Shown piece after piece: positions 1-12,081 of a DNA stretch of 64,000 nt. Below the pieces are notes generated by a model. It searched no databases, was not told the DNA's origin, and saw nothing but the letters and a program-made list of their open reading frames with translations. The first letter of the stretch is position 1. Each line of letters opens with the position of its first letter. Where the stretch lies: NCBI GenBank assembly GCA_025738555.1, contig JAOVFP010000009.1, positions 2,170,001-2,234,000 of the forward strand, in the 5' to 3' direction. Made by a program: the position numbers and the translations under genes. This DNA is from Cyathus striatus. Its lineage: Eukaryota > Basidiomycota > Agaricomycetes > Agaricales > Nidulariaceae.

Positions 1-1084
1 AGGGACGGGACTGAGGGTAGAACTTAGTGAGCTGGGCGTGCTGAAGTGAACTCTAGCAGGTTTGCGGATGCGACAGGTGTGTTTTCTTCACTTCCCTTCT
101 AGTGACTTCGTCCTTACGCTTGCGCTTAGCTCATACCTAACGCGCCATCATTGTCATCCAAGGTCTATTCTGCGCCCTCTACGGTGATTGCCTGCGTACA
201 ACCACCCTTACAAACTAACGACTAAGACGAGTATACCATCCATAGATCCGCTGGGATTCACCGCTATCTCAGCGCGCCAATCTTAAGGCCTAAATCTTCA
301 GCTTGAGCGTTCCCAGGGTTTCCAGAATGCCCGCCTCTTCCTACTCCCTCCGCCTATGGGGTCGTGCATGAAGGAACAAGGAGCGAGGATGACGCCTGAC
401 GAACGGACAGGCTCGTTATGCTGATGCAGCCGGAGTACGGGATGCACGTCTCGATCACCACCAGTATGTTCGGAAACCTGCGTTCATTTTTGATGCCTTC
501 GTTAACTTCTCCGTTCATAGATTCTGCAGTGTGATTAGGTTCAACAGCAGATACCGGTTCGATACGAGGTGAACATGGTGCATAGGGACAGCCTCTGAGC
601 ACGTCAACGTACACCTGGGAAGGCTCGTTTATGCAGCTGTAACGTCCGCGCCTCTGCCCGATTTCATCGAAACGAGTTCAACGAGAACTCATGGAGCACC
701 CCGAGCTGGAGGCGGGTATGCGATCGGCTTACGTCGGCCTGACATTGGCACGTCACATGTGTATAATCGCCGCTTATCGCCATCGGCGTTGACGACGATT
801 CGTTCGAAACTTCGATGTGCTCATCCACCACTTTCAACGAACCGCCCTACTCAAACTCTACTCTTCAAAATATATCTGCCATCCAGCTGCCACATTGGCT
901 TAGGCCTCATTCAGCTACATTAGCTAGGACAATGTGCTTCAATACTACTGGGGCTCCCTTACGTGAATTTGCGAAATATGTCGCATCGCTGAGCGATGTG
1001 CTTGCTGAGGGCTTTCCAGAGAGCTCGTAGGGTCTGCGAACCCGAAGAACTGGAGCATCGCGACTGATGTACGCCAAACCTCGT

Positions 1085-2690
1085 TCTTTTTCATTGAGAC
1101 TCTAAGTTTACTCAAGGGATAGGCAGGTGTCGTGTCGACACCTGGAATTTAGACAACCAGCTCTCATGCTACACATCGCTACTCCTCCGGCTCCCTCGAG
1201 TCTCGACGGGAACGTGATCCATAGTGTTAATATATATATACCAGGGAATCAGTGGGTCTAGTGCTCTAAGTTCATTCACAAGTTACCTTACGCATGTTTC
1301 TCGTATGATATGCGACCAGCCTGGTTGCTGACCTTACAGATAGTGCTACCTATCTACGGAAGTCTGACGTCTCTCTCGCCAACGCACTACTGTTCAAACT
1401 TGAGCTCAGGGAAGCTTTTCGGCTGTTTCATTCCTTCTTCTTTCTTACTATCGCCTCTACGCCCATAACTACAATAAAAACGAAGAAAGGCTGAGTCACC
1501 CATACGTGCGCACCTTACTCCGCCAAACACCTACTGCTTTGTTTATCCTTTCTATGCTGCGCTGTTCCGGCCCCTCCACCGTATCCATCGTCAAACGGCT
1601 TTCAGAATCCCTCAAGCATTCCTGGACTACGTTCATCGGAGTGCGCTGCGCGCCTTCATAGTCGCCCAGCGGGATGTGACCGTATCCATCCGACAACATG
1701 GGGCCAGCATACGAGTATTTGATTTGGTGGGCATAGGTTTGGTGGACGATGCGTTGGGGCTGATACGAAGTAGGGTTGGGGATGAGTATGGGGAGATGTG
1801 AGGTTGGGGGATACTCGAGGTGATGTGTGGGTTTAGGGAAATTCGAGGTGAAGGGGATGGTGGTCAGGCGTATGATGACGATGAAGGCCACCGAGACGAT
1901 CGCGATGGGCTTCATTCTGGCCCTGGGGACTCGGCTTGGGATGCTGTTTTTCGCTAACTACCATCAATGCGTTCTTCGAATCTTCGAAAATATGCCGGGT
2001 TAGGGAAACGGCCGAAGCTGTTATGCTGTTCAATCATGAGGTACGACCCCCCCCCTTCGACGCGTGCGGCGTTTATACTCAAAGTTCTGACATTACAGAT
2101 AGGTATATTCGACCGTTGATACATGACACATGATTAATATGAAGAAGATACTCCACCTTTGATTGTACGCGGCATCTCACAGCTCTAACTCTCGAACTCC
2201 ACACACTGTAACTTCACCGTCGGCTGCATTCAACTTTACTTGCGAGGAGCTTAGATATAGGCCACGTCAGTCCACATACTCATCTCCATGACCGTGCCAC
2301 CGTCTCCAATGGTCGACGTCCCATTGCCACTCTCGTGTCCTCTATAACTGGCCTTCACAATCCACAATTCGAGCTGTGTTTTCGTGGCTCTTTAGAGTAT
2401 TAGGAGAAATAGGTACCGTATACTCAGTACAGAGAGCAGCTTTGGGCGCATCGACTACGTATGGTCCTGAATGGTGATGTGACGTATGACGACGATGTAT
2501 GATGTTAGTGTGAGGTTGGGGACAACTCGGGTGGTGGTTTTTTGGTGGTTGCAGGGAAGATGTCCGTATGGGTTATCTCTCTGGCTCTCACGAGGCGACT
2601 TCGGGTGCACCGCGTACTACTGCTATGACGCTCCTCTTATGCTGAGGGGAAGTTTAGAAGTTCGATGCTGGTTGATGAGGTGCCTATGAT
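1085..2690. repeat. Diverged duplicated segment, copy A (partner near 18500-19860)
   Basis: Several blocks here recur in the same order and orientation at about 18500-19860. Shared tracts include CCCTCGAGTCTCGACGG followed by ACCAGGGAATCAGTGGG, then a CCTTACAGATAGT tract, then GTCGCYCAGCGGGATG and GGCGATGCGTTGG-type blocks. Identity is patchy with many indels, so this is an old duplication or a dispersed repeat family, not a recent copy. The spacing between blocks is kept over more than 1 kb. The shared minus-strand reading includes the UstYa-like fragment listed separately. Confidence 0.6.
1496..1915 (-). pseudogene. Short single-pass membrane protein fragment, possibly UstYa-like (DUF3328)
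   Basis: The minus-strand ORF of 139 codons begins with a hydrophobic stretch (MKPIAIVSVAFIVIIRL, about residues 1-20) that would act as a signal anchor. It then has a proline-rich linker and the segment PLGDYEG ... NVVQ ... DSESRLTMDTVEG. One N-terminal membrane helix followed by an EDS/DT-EG type block is how basidiomycete UstYa-like (DUF3328) proteins start; these act in ribosomal peptide and other secondary metabolism. The HQLxC motifs of intact members are not visible, and the frame ends before the usual length of 200 or more residues. The copy near 19.0 kb keeps the DYEG and NVVQ block but is also broken. The family call is a guess from layout; decay is the safer reading. Confidence 0.3.
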
Positions 2691-2851
2691 AGAACTTCGG
2701 ACCTTACAGATAATCTATCCTTTCGCGCATGTCGAGTACGGAGCAGGATACCCTATTGTCAGCCTTACAACCCATTGTTTCTCTCTACCTTCTATTCTAT
2801 GTGCTGCGACTTCGTGCATACGTTGGCTCAGGGCCTGATCTTCCAATGGAT

Positions 2852-3694
2852 TTGCGGCTGGCAGCTGGCAGTGGGAAAACGAAGCTCATGAAGTACAAGA
2901 CTGACGCAGTTCAAAACCACAACTACATCCTTGGTACCGGTAAGTACAGCTCTACAGATTATCATTTACGAGCTCAATAACTCTTCATGTCCTAGTCCTT
3001 CACCCCTTTATGCGTGCCGAATGGTTTAGAAAATCTATTCCTACCCATGAGGATGAAGCTACAGACCTGCGCAACAAAGAAAACGAAGTTCAACGTATAC
3101 AAGTCCTTGTTCGCGCAGTTGCAGAACAATATCAAGCTGATATGGCTAACCCTACACAGCTGCTACATCATTCGTCATCACAAGTACCGATGCCATCGAA
3201 TGAAGGTATCGGTATTTTGGCCTCTAATAGTCTAGCAAGTCTATGTGATTTCGACTTTGACATCCCTGTAGCTTCCACTCCGACTCCACGCCAACAGCTT
3301 GATGATGAGCTACGAAGATATTTTGCTTTTGAAGGTGGTAGAGGCATGGTACAGGACCCACTCTTGTGGTGGAAGGTATGTTCACTGATACTCTGGTTCT
3401 TGCTACCCCACTAAGCTCACATGTCTTTCCTTCTTATAGATTCACGAGGCCTCTTTTCCAGTGCTGGCCAGAATGGCACGCGACATTCTAGCCATTCCTG
3501 CAACGAGTGTTTCGGTTGAACGTACATTCTCGAAGTCACGGAGGATTTGTACAGATTTGCGGAGCTCTGCGTGCTGAGACGATACGTGAGGCATTGCTAA
3601 CGAAGCTCTGGATTAGGAGCGAGATTTTTGAGCTTGTTCAGAAGCCCAAACCGGTTGAGAAACATGGTAGTCAACGTCTATTAGAGAAATTGTA
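2852..3694 (+). pseudogene. hAT transposase C-terminal fragment with dimerisation domain
   Basis: Spliced plus-strand reading: an exon ending at 2939 (KLMKYKTD, then NYILGT), an intron at 2940-2995, exon 2996-3375 (VLHPFMRAEWF), an intron at 3376-3439 (GTATGT to TATAG), then an exon from 3440. The last exon reads FPVLARMARDIL, SVSVERTFSKSRR and a TKLWIRSEI tail. This is the hAT C-terminal dimerisation region (Dimer_Tnp_hAT), in which LA..ARDIL....SVERTFS is diagnostic. A frameshift lies between DLRSS and LRAETIREA near 3565-3575. No N-terminal BED finger or catalytic core is visible upstream, so this is the end of an old element. It keeps CpGs and normal introns, unlike the relics after 27 kb. 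Confidence 0.8.
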
Positions 3695-3845
3695 GCACTT
3701 GTGCCAGCTGACAGATTTGTAGTTAAACATATTAGTTACACACCAGGTTGGATAATGGATGCTAATGTTATTCAATACTGGATACGCTACATACATACAT
3801 ATGAACTGTATCTACACTGAAGAACCAACGAGCCCTAACTGTTGT

Positions 3846-4078
3846 TCCCAATGAACCCAACCGACTCTTCCTCCCACTGCATCATTCCTGACGAGGTGAG
3901 GTGAGGGAGACGACGCCAAGGATGTGAGTCATCCTCTGCAACGTCACAGCATCGATCCCGACAAGCCCAACCGACTCTTCCTCCCGCCACACCACTCCCG
4001 ATGAGGCAAGGCGAAGGAGACGACGCCAAGGACGTGAGTCACCCCCCGCAACGTCACAGCGCCACCCCCAATGAGCCC
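3846..4078. repeat. Tandem duplication, about 110-bp unit
   Basis: The block with CCCAACCGACTCTTCCTCCC, GGAGACGACGCCAAGGA and CAACGTCACAGC occurs twice in a row. The anchor CCCAACC is at about 3856 and 3966, a spacing of 110 bp. A partial third start (CCCCAATGAGCC) follows at about 4066. The copies differ by scattered substitutions. No coding function is evident. Confidence 0.75.
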
Positions 4079-4869
4079 CCCTCCTCCCCCTCCCTACCTA
4101 ACAACTTCGCCTCCCTCCGATCCCTCTCCTTCTCCTTCTCCTTCCTCTCTTCGTCCGTACCGCTGGGAACTTCGTCCCCATCATCAATTCGGACGATAAT
4201 ACCCCCAGCCCATAATATACCCGCTTCAATCGCTGCGCTAAGCCCCACGGAGAGCACTTCGATGTCTGAGGAAGGGAGGTTGGCGGATGTTCCGATTACA
4301 CTGGAGAATATTTTCGTTGGGTGGGTTGAGTAGTATTGATGCCCAAGTTCAAGAACACCACGATATCGAAAATTGTGCGATGGCACAAGGCTGGTGGTAC
4401 AGAAATGACCGGGACGTTGGCTGGCTGGCGCAGGTACGGGGGGGGGGGGGGTGGCGTCAGCGAGCTGGGGGCAAGGGAACAGCCAGGACTACGGCAGGCT
4501 GGCAGGTATGGCTCATGGGGGAAGGGCTCAAACGTCCCGACTCCCCATAATGATATTCTTGAGCTCAGGATGCAACTACGAGACAAAGATGGTCAGCTTA
4601 AGTCTTAGGGCCATTGGACATGAAATTGGAACCAAGAGCAACAGCTCTCCATGTCGACTACCACGACATTGTTCTGACCTCCTAGTCTATTGGCGATGTA
4701 TCTGTGCTGCAAAGAGTTCAGAAACATTGTTTACTTTATCTTTATCATAACGAATGACTATACTTACTCCTCCGCTACGAGCGATAACATGAAGGTTGTT
4801 TGCAGAACCAGCTTTGATTACAGTGGATATTTGTTGAGAGTTGACAGGATAGGCGATAGCTGAACACGA

Positions 4870-4898
4870 TAAATGTACGCGCGTCGCGTGTACATTTA
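4870..4898. repeat. Near-perfect palindrome rich in CG
   Basis: AAATGTACGCGCG is followed after a few bases by CGCGTGTACATTT, giving a 13-bp stem with one mismatch. About 60 bp further on, GTGTGACATG and CATGTCACAT form another inverted pair. Clustered short palindromes like these are common at the ends of DNA transposons, but no matching distal end was identified. Confidence 0.55.
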
Positions 4899-5279
4899 CA
4901 GTGTGTGTGACATGTACCGTTACATTCTGATGAGTCATGTCACATATCACATGATCTTTTTGGTACCCTATACGGTTTACCCTATATCCCTATATATACT
5001 ATTTGTATACTATAATTACACTATCCCTATAAATACTCGGCGAAGCGTATAGGGATAGTATAGGGTTGGAGCCTTAGCTCAGGCTTCTTCCCCCTTATCA
5101 CACTCCTTGTCCAGTTTCAGTTAAACTTCACCGTCGTCCAACGTCTTCGTTACGTTACAAGGATATGAACGAGGCCATGTTTTCCGTATACGCTGTCCCT
5201 CCCGCCGATACCGAGGCACACAGATTCGTGGACCAGAGCTCCTTGTAGCATTCTATGGCCCCTATGCTTACATTCCATT

Positions 5280-5560
5280 CTCACTTTACTATCATCGGAC
5301 CTGATGACATCCTTAGCAGGCAAACTAAGAGTTGTGTACTCCTATAAAGGGGGATATGGATGATGTGTGGGCTGCAACCAACTCTAGCAGGACTATCTCC
5401 CAACTTTAAGGTCGACTCCCACTTCAAAGCTCAGGCCGAACACGTATCTGGTGTGCCTTCAGATAGACTGCTCGGCCCAATACACATGACCGCAAGCAAG
5501 TCCAGCAGCCAGTGTACAAGGAATCAAATCTGTCCTTGCACTTCCCCACTTACTTTTATC
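5280..5560. repeat. Diverged duplicate of 19935-20145
   Basis: Shared, ordered tracts are a CAGCAGGMAAAC block, GGGATATGGAYGATG, CACTTCAAAGCTYAGGC-type sequence, CGAACAC and GACYGCAAGCAAG. Orientation matches the partner. As with the copy A/copy B pair, identity is patchy and no intact reading frame is preserved. Confidence 0.5.
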
Positions 5561-7639
5561 TATCTCGAGGCCATTGGATTTTGTAAGACGAACATACAGA
5601 ATGTCAGCGATAGATGTGCCGTTCACCCTGCTCATAACATCATCCATGGTCATTAGACCAACATTAGACAGCTATGCACCTCTCTATTGCATCGGCGGCT
5701 ACCCTAGGTCTTCCTCCTGCCTTGGTCACCCTATTCTACTTACTACCGGCTGCACATTCATCACCACCACGGAACACAGACTAGCTGCTTGTCTTCGCAA
5801 CATTATGCGCTAGTTTCGACCTCATCTCCTACGTAACGCTTCCGCACCGTCAATCTCGTATGTGCAGAACGGTATTTTACAGCTTGTGTGTATCCTTGTT
5901 GTCTCCGCGGAGTTTTTGTTCTCTGTTGCTATATACCTTTCGCCCTACCAAGGACTCATCGAGACACAACTTTTCTGTATGATTGTTTGTGGATGCGCAG
6001 AGAACGTATACCGCACCCAGTGCCACTTCAAGATTCTTGAATGTACATTGAGTAACAGAATGTCAGTGGTAGTCTCAAGTATAGCATATTAGTTGGCTTT
6101 GGTTAAGGTCTGTATAGGCATCGTTTATTGTATTTCACCGAAACGTTACACCATCCGGGTATAAGAGAGGAAGTAAAGAACATGAATGTACCGAGTTCAA
6201 AATACATAATTGCTACCCTTCAACCTGCTCAACTTTTGTCCTCGCTGCGGTATCCAACTCGCTATACTACCTGCGTTTGAGGCTGCTGATCATGAGTGAG
6301 TATGAGAAGAGGTGGATTTTTCACAATATGTGCATTCTGAGACGTTGGCGGTTCCAGGTGTGAATAGGTAGACATGGTAGAGCACGTCAGGGCACTCAGT
6401 ACCATGGTCAACTTACTTTAGATCATGGGCTCAAGAGCTGTCCAGAATCGACAAGCCAGGTAAACAGACGGCGCTAGTGATGGAGACACCAGCAAGACCA
6501 GTACTGTTGTCCATTCACATAGTATAATTAAGACGTACCTATGAATCACTTTAGCTTTCATATGAAGGTGACCTCTTCTCTCCCCAACAACACTGAACAC
6601 GAACGCCAGCAAGGGCGATCATGGGCTGCGACATCGCCAAAAAACTAGCCGGAAACTCAGCCTATTCTGCGTCACCGGGCCAGGATAGAGAACGGGCGGA
6701 ACCCCATCCTGAGCATGATCATGACTATAAAAACGGCTTTTGGCACGCGGTGGCAAGGCGGGTGATTTGCCTCTAGGTAGTAAGGCTTGGGTGGGACGGA
6801 ACTCTTCTATTCTAGATTTGACGCGGAGAAACTGGGGCTCTTGGCTGAGTATACGTAGATGCGCTCTGAGGATGGGTGGTGGTGCGTTTCGATTATTGTT
6901 GGTGGGCCTTGCATTTGCTTTGAGTCGAATATGAAGTCGAGTGCTGCGGAGCGCGAGTGTCTGCGGCAGAGTTTCGTGCATACGATAAGGGCGATGAAGA
7001 GGCCTATTATTATCACTAAACCGAGGGGGATAGTTAGAAGGGGAGAGGGAGAGAGGGAAGGGATTACAGGTTACGATGGTAATTACTACGTTTGCGGCTG
7101 CGGGCCTGTGGTCTGCGAAGAATTCTGAGCCGTCTCTGGGGAGGATGATCAGTGGTGGTTTTGAGGTGGATGGATGATGGGAGGAGAGAAGAACATAACA
7201 AGCTCACGATACTGTCAGTGTTCGAACGAAGGTTCTGCATCGCAACCTCGCATCCCAATCTTCTTTCATACGTGCCCCAACGCGAAACCGGCAAAACCCA
7301 ATACCATCTTGGAGCACTTCCTACCCGCAACAGTAAACGGTACACAAGTGACCAGAATACGATCTACAACCAAACCGTCAGTGAGAGGCCACTGGAGTCA
7401 CAACCACCCACGAATACGAAACACCAGAACCAGACTAGATGTCCACGGTCAAATGCAATGGTCGAAAAGTCTCGAGTTCAACGTTCAACGTCAACGTTTA
7501 ATGTTTGAATCGGAAGGCCAGCTCTCGATTTCGATGATTTCTCTGCGCTCCGAGTGGAGGGTTGGTTGGGTGGTGGGCCGTGATGGCGGGACGAGGTCAA
7601 CTCGATGACGGCCCATCGTTTCGGACGGGGATGGAGGTA

Positions 7640-7725
7640 TCAGCCTACGGTTGACGAGACGTCCGTGCTTCAAATCATTTTCGGATCCGACTTCGCTTAC
7701 TCAGCTTCGGTGCACCGCTCGTACC
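7640..7725 (+). repeat. Inverted duplicate of 18115-18195
   Basis: The segment starting CGTTGACGAGACGTCCGTGC and ending with the GGTGCACCGCT tract is found as its reverse complement at 18115-18195 with about 95% identity. Both copies stay open in one frame (TVDETSVLQI, then FGSDFAYSASVHR). That suggests an exon of a dispersed, uncharacterised gene family. The surroundings differ. Confidence 0.7.
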
Positions 7726-8840
7726 GCTCTCCTTCCCACAGACTTCAAACTCAACATATCCAATTCCTCACAGCTGAGAGCTGGCTTTCTCCGCAAGGGC
7801 TTTCCAATAGCTCATCATTACCTTCCCTCTTCGATTGCTCAAGGAAAGGATCGACAACAAGAACGCATTTGACTCCGATGAACTCAGTGACTTCCAGAAG
7901 AGAACGCATGAATCGTGCTCAAACCCCAAAGGCACTTTACCCCACTGTTCCTACCTCTCCACGAAGTTAGATTATTTGGTACTTAATGGGGGGGTAGAAG
8001 AAGAGCAACAGAGTAGGACAAGGAGGTGGTTTGTAATGATATGAATGAGATGAGAACGACAATGATACTGAGGTGGCCAAGGGACTAAAGGTATGTTTCG
8101 CTCTTGGTTTGGCTGGAATAATATTCATATCTTTTCTTTAGGGCTGAGATTACCAAACAACCACATCTTTACATGAAATGGTTGCCACCACCCGCCCCCT
8201 ATGGTGCCTATGGCTTCCCAAAGCGGACCATTGATTACAGCACAGCTTCGCGATATCTTATGAAGCACTACAGCATCCCCCATCTCTGTCCTCAACGCGT
8301 CCGCGCCTCTACGTTCCTTAACCTCCACGACCTCAACATCCTGCTCCTTGAGACCTACCTCAACATCAATGTGACCCCCACACCATTGTCAATGCCACGT
8401 CGCCCCGCGCACCTCACTGCTCCTCACTGTCCCCAGGCCCCACCTCGACATCCTCCACATTAACACCCATGGCTTGTCGATATGACGTTGAGTCATGAAG
8501 CTCAATGCATTTGTTGGACTAGGTAGGCCCCTTCTCTCAGCCTGCCCCAACGTGCTAATGTAATCTCCCTAGAAATCCCACCCCTTCCCTGTTTTGATTC
8601 ACCCAACCATAAAATCATTATTAGAGGGCCCTCATTTCTGTGTGGCTTGTTCCTCGGTGTGATGTTTTTGGCATTCCTCAATGGCCGGCACCCCTGTAGG
8701 AACATGTTCAGGCCCATTTTTATCAGTCGACTCACAGGTCGGTGCCGATTTTTGCTAGTACTGCATGACCCCCCCACTAGTGAACCAGCCAGGCTTACCC
8801 ATGCATAGTTTATTGTACGTTGAGTACGTCACTGAGACCC

Positions 8841-9504
8841 ATGGTAGATACCGCCGAGAAAAATATGGATAAGGAGAGGGAAGAGCGAAGGTGTTCGTCT
8901 ATGTCTACGAGTATGTCGGCCAGACGACCTTCGTTGAGACGTCTTAGTTCGTCTAGCAGCAGTGTGAGTGTTGGGATGGTCATTTGTGAGATGTTGCCTT
9001 CGAGTAGTTTGGAGAGTGGTGATTTTGGTAAGCTTTTTTTCTTTTGATTTATTAAATTTGATGCTAATGGCGCTGCTTGTGGTAGTCCTTCCCCGTCATA
9101 ATCATATGTCGACATCTGCATCAACAGTGCTGATGCCTTTGGTATCAGCGATTCCATCATTCTTAGCGATGTCTGCAACTGCAGAACCAAAATCTCCCCC
9201 TGATGTCCGTCCTATGCATTGTGATATGCTGCTCATGTATAATGGTGCTGGTATTCCTAATGGTACTGGCACTGTCAGTGGCCTTCCCACTCCTGGGATA
9301 GATGAGGACATTAGTGGAAATGCGTCGTTCCTGGTTATGCTGGCGCCACCGCAACAGCTATCACTAACTGCGACGTTGACAGTGACAAAGACTGATGTCA
9401 AAGGTATGTCCCCTCCCTCCAGTGCTGAAGTCATCAGTGCATGTGTTAATAAGTCGTGGTTTTAGATTCTGGTGATTGTTATGTTGTGGAGAATGTACTT
9501 TGAG
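8841..9504 (+). CDS. Hypothetical spliced protein, three exons
   Basis: From ATG 8841, exon 1 runs to about 9029. An intron GTAAGC...TAG ends at 9086, with a pyrimidine run and a GCTAATG branch-like site. Exon 2 reads to 9401, a second intron GTATGT...TAG ends at 9464, and exon 3 (DSGDCYVVENVL) ends in TGA at 9502-9504. Both introns restore one frame, giving about 180 residues, low-complexity and Ser-rich at the start, with no recognised domain. The opposite strand is also open over much of the region (8810-9190), including a helical stretch with DELRRLNEGRLADIL, so the strand is uncertain. I prefer plus because two good introns fall exactly where a frame needs them. Confidence 0.35.
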
Positions 9505-10033
9505 GGGGATCAGGTTCTGTCTTCGGGAATGGAAGAGGATCAGTAGTGAATGGGGATAAATACAATGGTTCGGTAGACGTCTGTGTAGTTTGGGCTAGCT
9601 AATGTCAGTCATTGTACAAAGTATGGCTACAGGGCGTCAAAGGAGCACTAATGGTACTGGCAGGCTGCAAGTGTCAAGGCAGGAGCTTCAGCAGCTGGGG
9701 GAGCTTGGCATTCCTGGTCAGCATGGTGGACTGCAAAGGGATTGCTGGCATGTGCAGCAATAAGGGGGATTGTTGTGTGGGACAAGAAGGGCGTGGATGA
9801 GGAGAGCTTGAGCCGCCTGGTACTGTTCAACTTCCTGTCCAACCATCTGCAGCCACTGCCATATGTGTGGCTGGCGTTATACCAACTATAGGCCATCCCC
9901 TCATACCTGTCCTGTTCACCTACTCATGTTAATTCTCGATTCCCAATGCCAACCTGTGTTTGAGTCCTATGATAGATGTACCTATACTCTCCAAAACTAC
10001 TTGACTTTATGTAAAGCTACAATATACTAGTCT

Positions 10034-11634
10034 TTAGAGATAATCTAAACCATCCATTTCACTCGACATCAACTCAAATATTCTCCATGCAGAATGCAAA
10101 TTAATCTCAGGTTTCCCAATTGTTTGATATGTGATGTTTGCCATGTTAGTGAAGTTGGCACTATACCAACTCATATGTTCGTCTTGGGGTCCTACTTCCT
10201 CATCAAGGGCACGCCTTGCTTCTGCTTGAGCATCTTCAGGTACTGGAATCAAGCAATCCAAGGCACCAAATTCCTCTGGATGTTCAAGAGCATCAATTGG
10301 TACATGACCAGATGGCATTAATTTGGCTTTTTGTGAGCGAACACGATGTTGATTCCAGTAAGTTCGGAAACTGTCAAGCTCCTCCTGAATAATGGGAATA
10401 AATATCCAGTAAAAGAGATCGCTAACATAATAATCAGGGCTGTGGGCTACAAGGCATTAGTGAATCACGCACTGGTGTAGCACACTATGTGATTGGAATA
10501 TATATTCATTCTTTCCCCGAAGAATCCAATCTTTCAAGTTCATTCCAAGCTTATCCTTAAGTCGACACCAGAATGATTCAATGACAATATTATGAACACT
10601 CTTCATTGAGATGACACCTGGAAAAATATTGGAATCAATTTGAGTGGAATATAGATCACTAGATGACAGGTTATGGGATGAACATTCAGATGTAGTACTA
10701 ACTCTACTCACCGGAATGCAACTTGGAATGCATATTGCCAGCCAACTTCTGACCCTTTATCTGTGGTAAGTTGTATTCCAATTCCTGTAAGACGTTATTC
10801 CCTTAAATTCAATCAGCAGCAAAGCTAAATGTCACACCTCCAATCTTGCTGACTAAATCCAAAAATACATGCCCTAGAGCTGCTGCAGAACGCGAGTTGC
10901 GCAGTACAATAAGTTTTAAAACTGTACCTGACCACTTATCCCTGTATCCATATATCCCCAAGCCAATATCTCCCATTTGAAGAGCCTGTGCATTCAGCTT
11001 GTCATGTCCATCAGCAGATATCTCACGGAATGGACCAGCAGAGACAAGTGCTTGACGTGGAACCTTCCCATCCTTCTTCCCAGGAAATCGATGATCAAAT
11101 CCCTCAGGTGCATATTCTAGCATGATTTTGCGAACCTTGTCACTTTATAATTTCAGGTAAGTTAAATTATGTGTGTTAAAAGTGTTAACTTACCGAGGAA
11201 CCATTATCAAACGATCCTTGAGCTTTGCTTTGATGAATGCAGGCCCATTATTTTGCATAAAGTCCTTTTCAATTTCTTCTACAACAGCTGCCTCAATTTC
11301 TTGCATGTTCAATCGTGGGCGTCGTACAGTGGGTATGCTAAATTCACGTTCCAGCTCATTGAGCTTAGTCTTTCTATTTCAATGGGAAATAAGCAAAACG
11401 ACCTCAAGTTAACATCTCAGCATACCCAATTGTGAGTCCAATATCAATTTGAAGCCAGGACAACTTCTGGTGTACTTTGAGGTCACGTTCAGCATACTGA
11501 AGCAGTTTATCCTTTAAGTTTGGAGGATCTGTAGGCATAGCAGAAAGTCTAACTAAGTACTGGTCTTACTGCTGATGTTAAATGCACGTACACTTCTTCT
11601 CTCCCCATCCATTCTTTCCAGTAGGGTTTGGCAT
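10034..11634 (-). CDS. Fungal integrase-core-domain protein (DDE fold), intact, 7 exons
   Basis: Exons read on the minus strand: 11634-11592, 11552-11426, 11373-11194, 11142-10838, 10784-10712, 10658-10473 and 10421-10034. All introns are GT-AG of 39-53 nt, giving about 433 residues. The N-terminal half is helix-turn-helix-like (LTIGKTKLNELEREF, then PTVRRPRL). The core has Asp in ISADGHDK (about residue 161), Asp in TTDKGSE (about 227) and Glu in NIVIESFW (about 270), a D-D-E triad with 42 residues between the last two. GYRDKWSG, NSRSAAA and a C-terminal MPSGHVP...GALDCLIPV block match the integrase-core family common in agaricomycetes. It would act in the nucleus as a DDE transposase or recombinase, or a domesticated one. 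No terminal repeats were found. It is head-to-head with the alpha-kinase gene, 447 bp apart, keeps CpGs and has no internal stops, so it is young or maintained. Confidence 0.85.
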
Positions 11635-12081
11635 CCAGGATGTAAGTTCAGGCTTTCAGCTTTGCTGTATTAAGTAGAGAATATGAAATATCTAACAAAT
11701 AGGAATAGATGGAGGCAACTGCTCTGAAATTTGAACTGACTTAAGTGCCAGGTTCAACTTTCAAATAAAGTTACTGTGATTCTTCCCCAGCATGCATGCT
11801 AAATTAAAGCCCTTAGCGCAATTTTCTAGTTCTTTTTTGTGATTTTTTTCATATATATACTACAATGATACTACACCGTGTTCTATTCAGAGTTCACCCA
11901 CAGTGTGAAACAGTATTACCTTTTCTCTCTCTTTCAAAGTGGCTACGGCTTGACTACAATTCTTGTTTACCTTTCTATTCTAGCTTTATTTCATCTGCTG
12001 CATCCTTCAAACCCCTGCCTTACACATAATTCTCGCATTCATTGACAATTCTCTGTGACCCAGTGTCTATTGCATGTGATC
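11635..12081. promoter_or_regulatory. Divergent intergenic region between integrase and alpha-kinase genes
   Basis: This 447-bp spacer separates the two divergent start codons and would hold both promoters. It contains TATA-like TATATATAC near 11853 and pyrimidine-rich tracts before the alpha-kinase ATG, such as TTTTCTCTCTCTTTC near 11920. No further motif is recognised. Co-regulation is possible but not shown. Confidence 0.4.

Larger units (their letters stand above)
4079..8790. other. Decayed, gene-poor stretch with small repeats
   Basis: No convincing intact gene was found. Minus-strand open stretches at 4054-4586 and 6807-7345 show hydrophobic segments, for example IIIGLFIALIVC near 6985 followed by a basic tail. 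These look like pieces of single-pass membrane proteins but have no coherent exon structure. A run of 12 G near 4439-4450 would break any frame. The part at 5280-5560 resembles 19935-20145, and 7640-7725 is repeated inverted at 18115-18195. Confidence 0.5.

Noticed and set aside
4439..4450. Run of G as a functional quadruplex or frameshift site
   Set aside because: A single homopolymer in a decayed region; it may also be of low sequencing accuracy.
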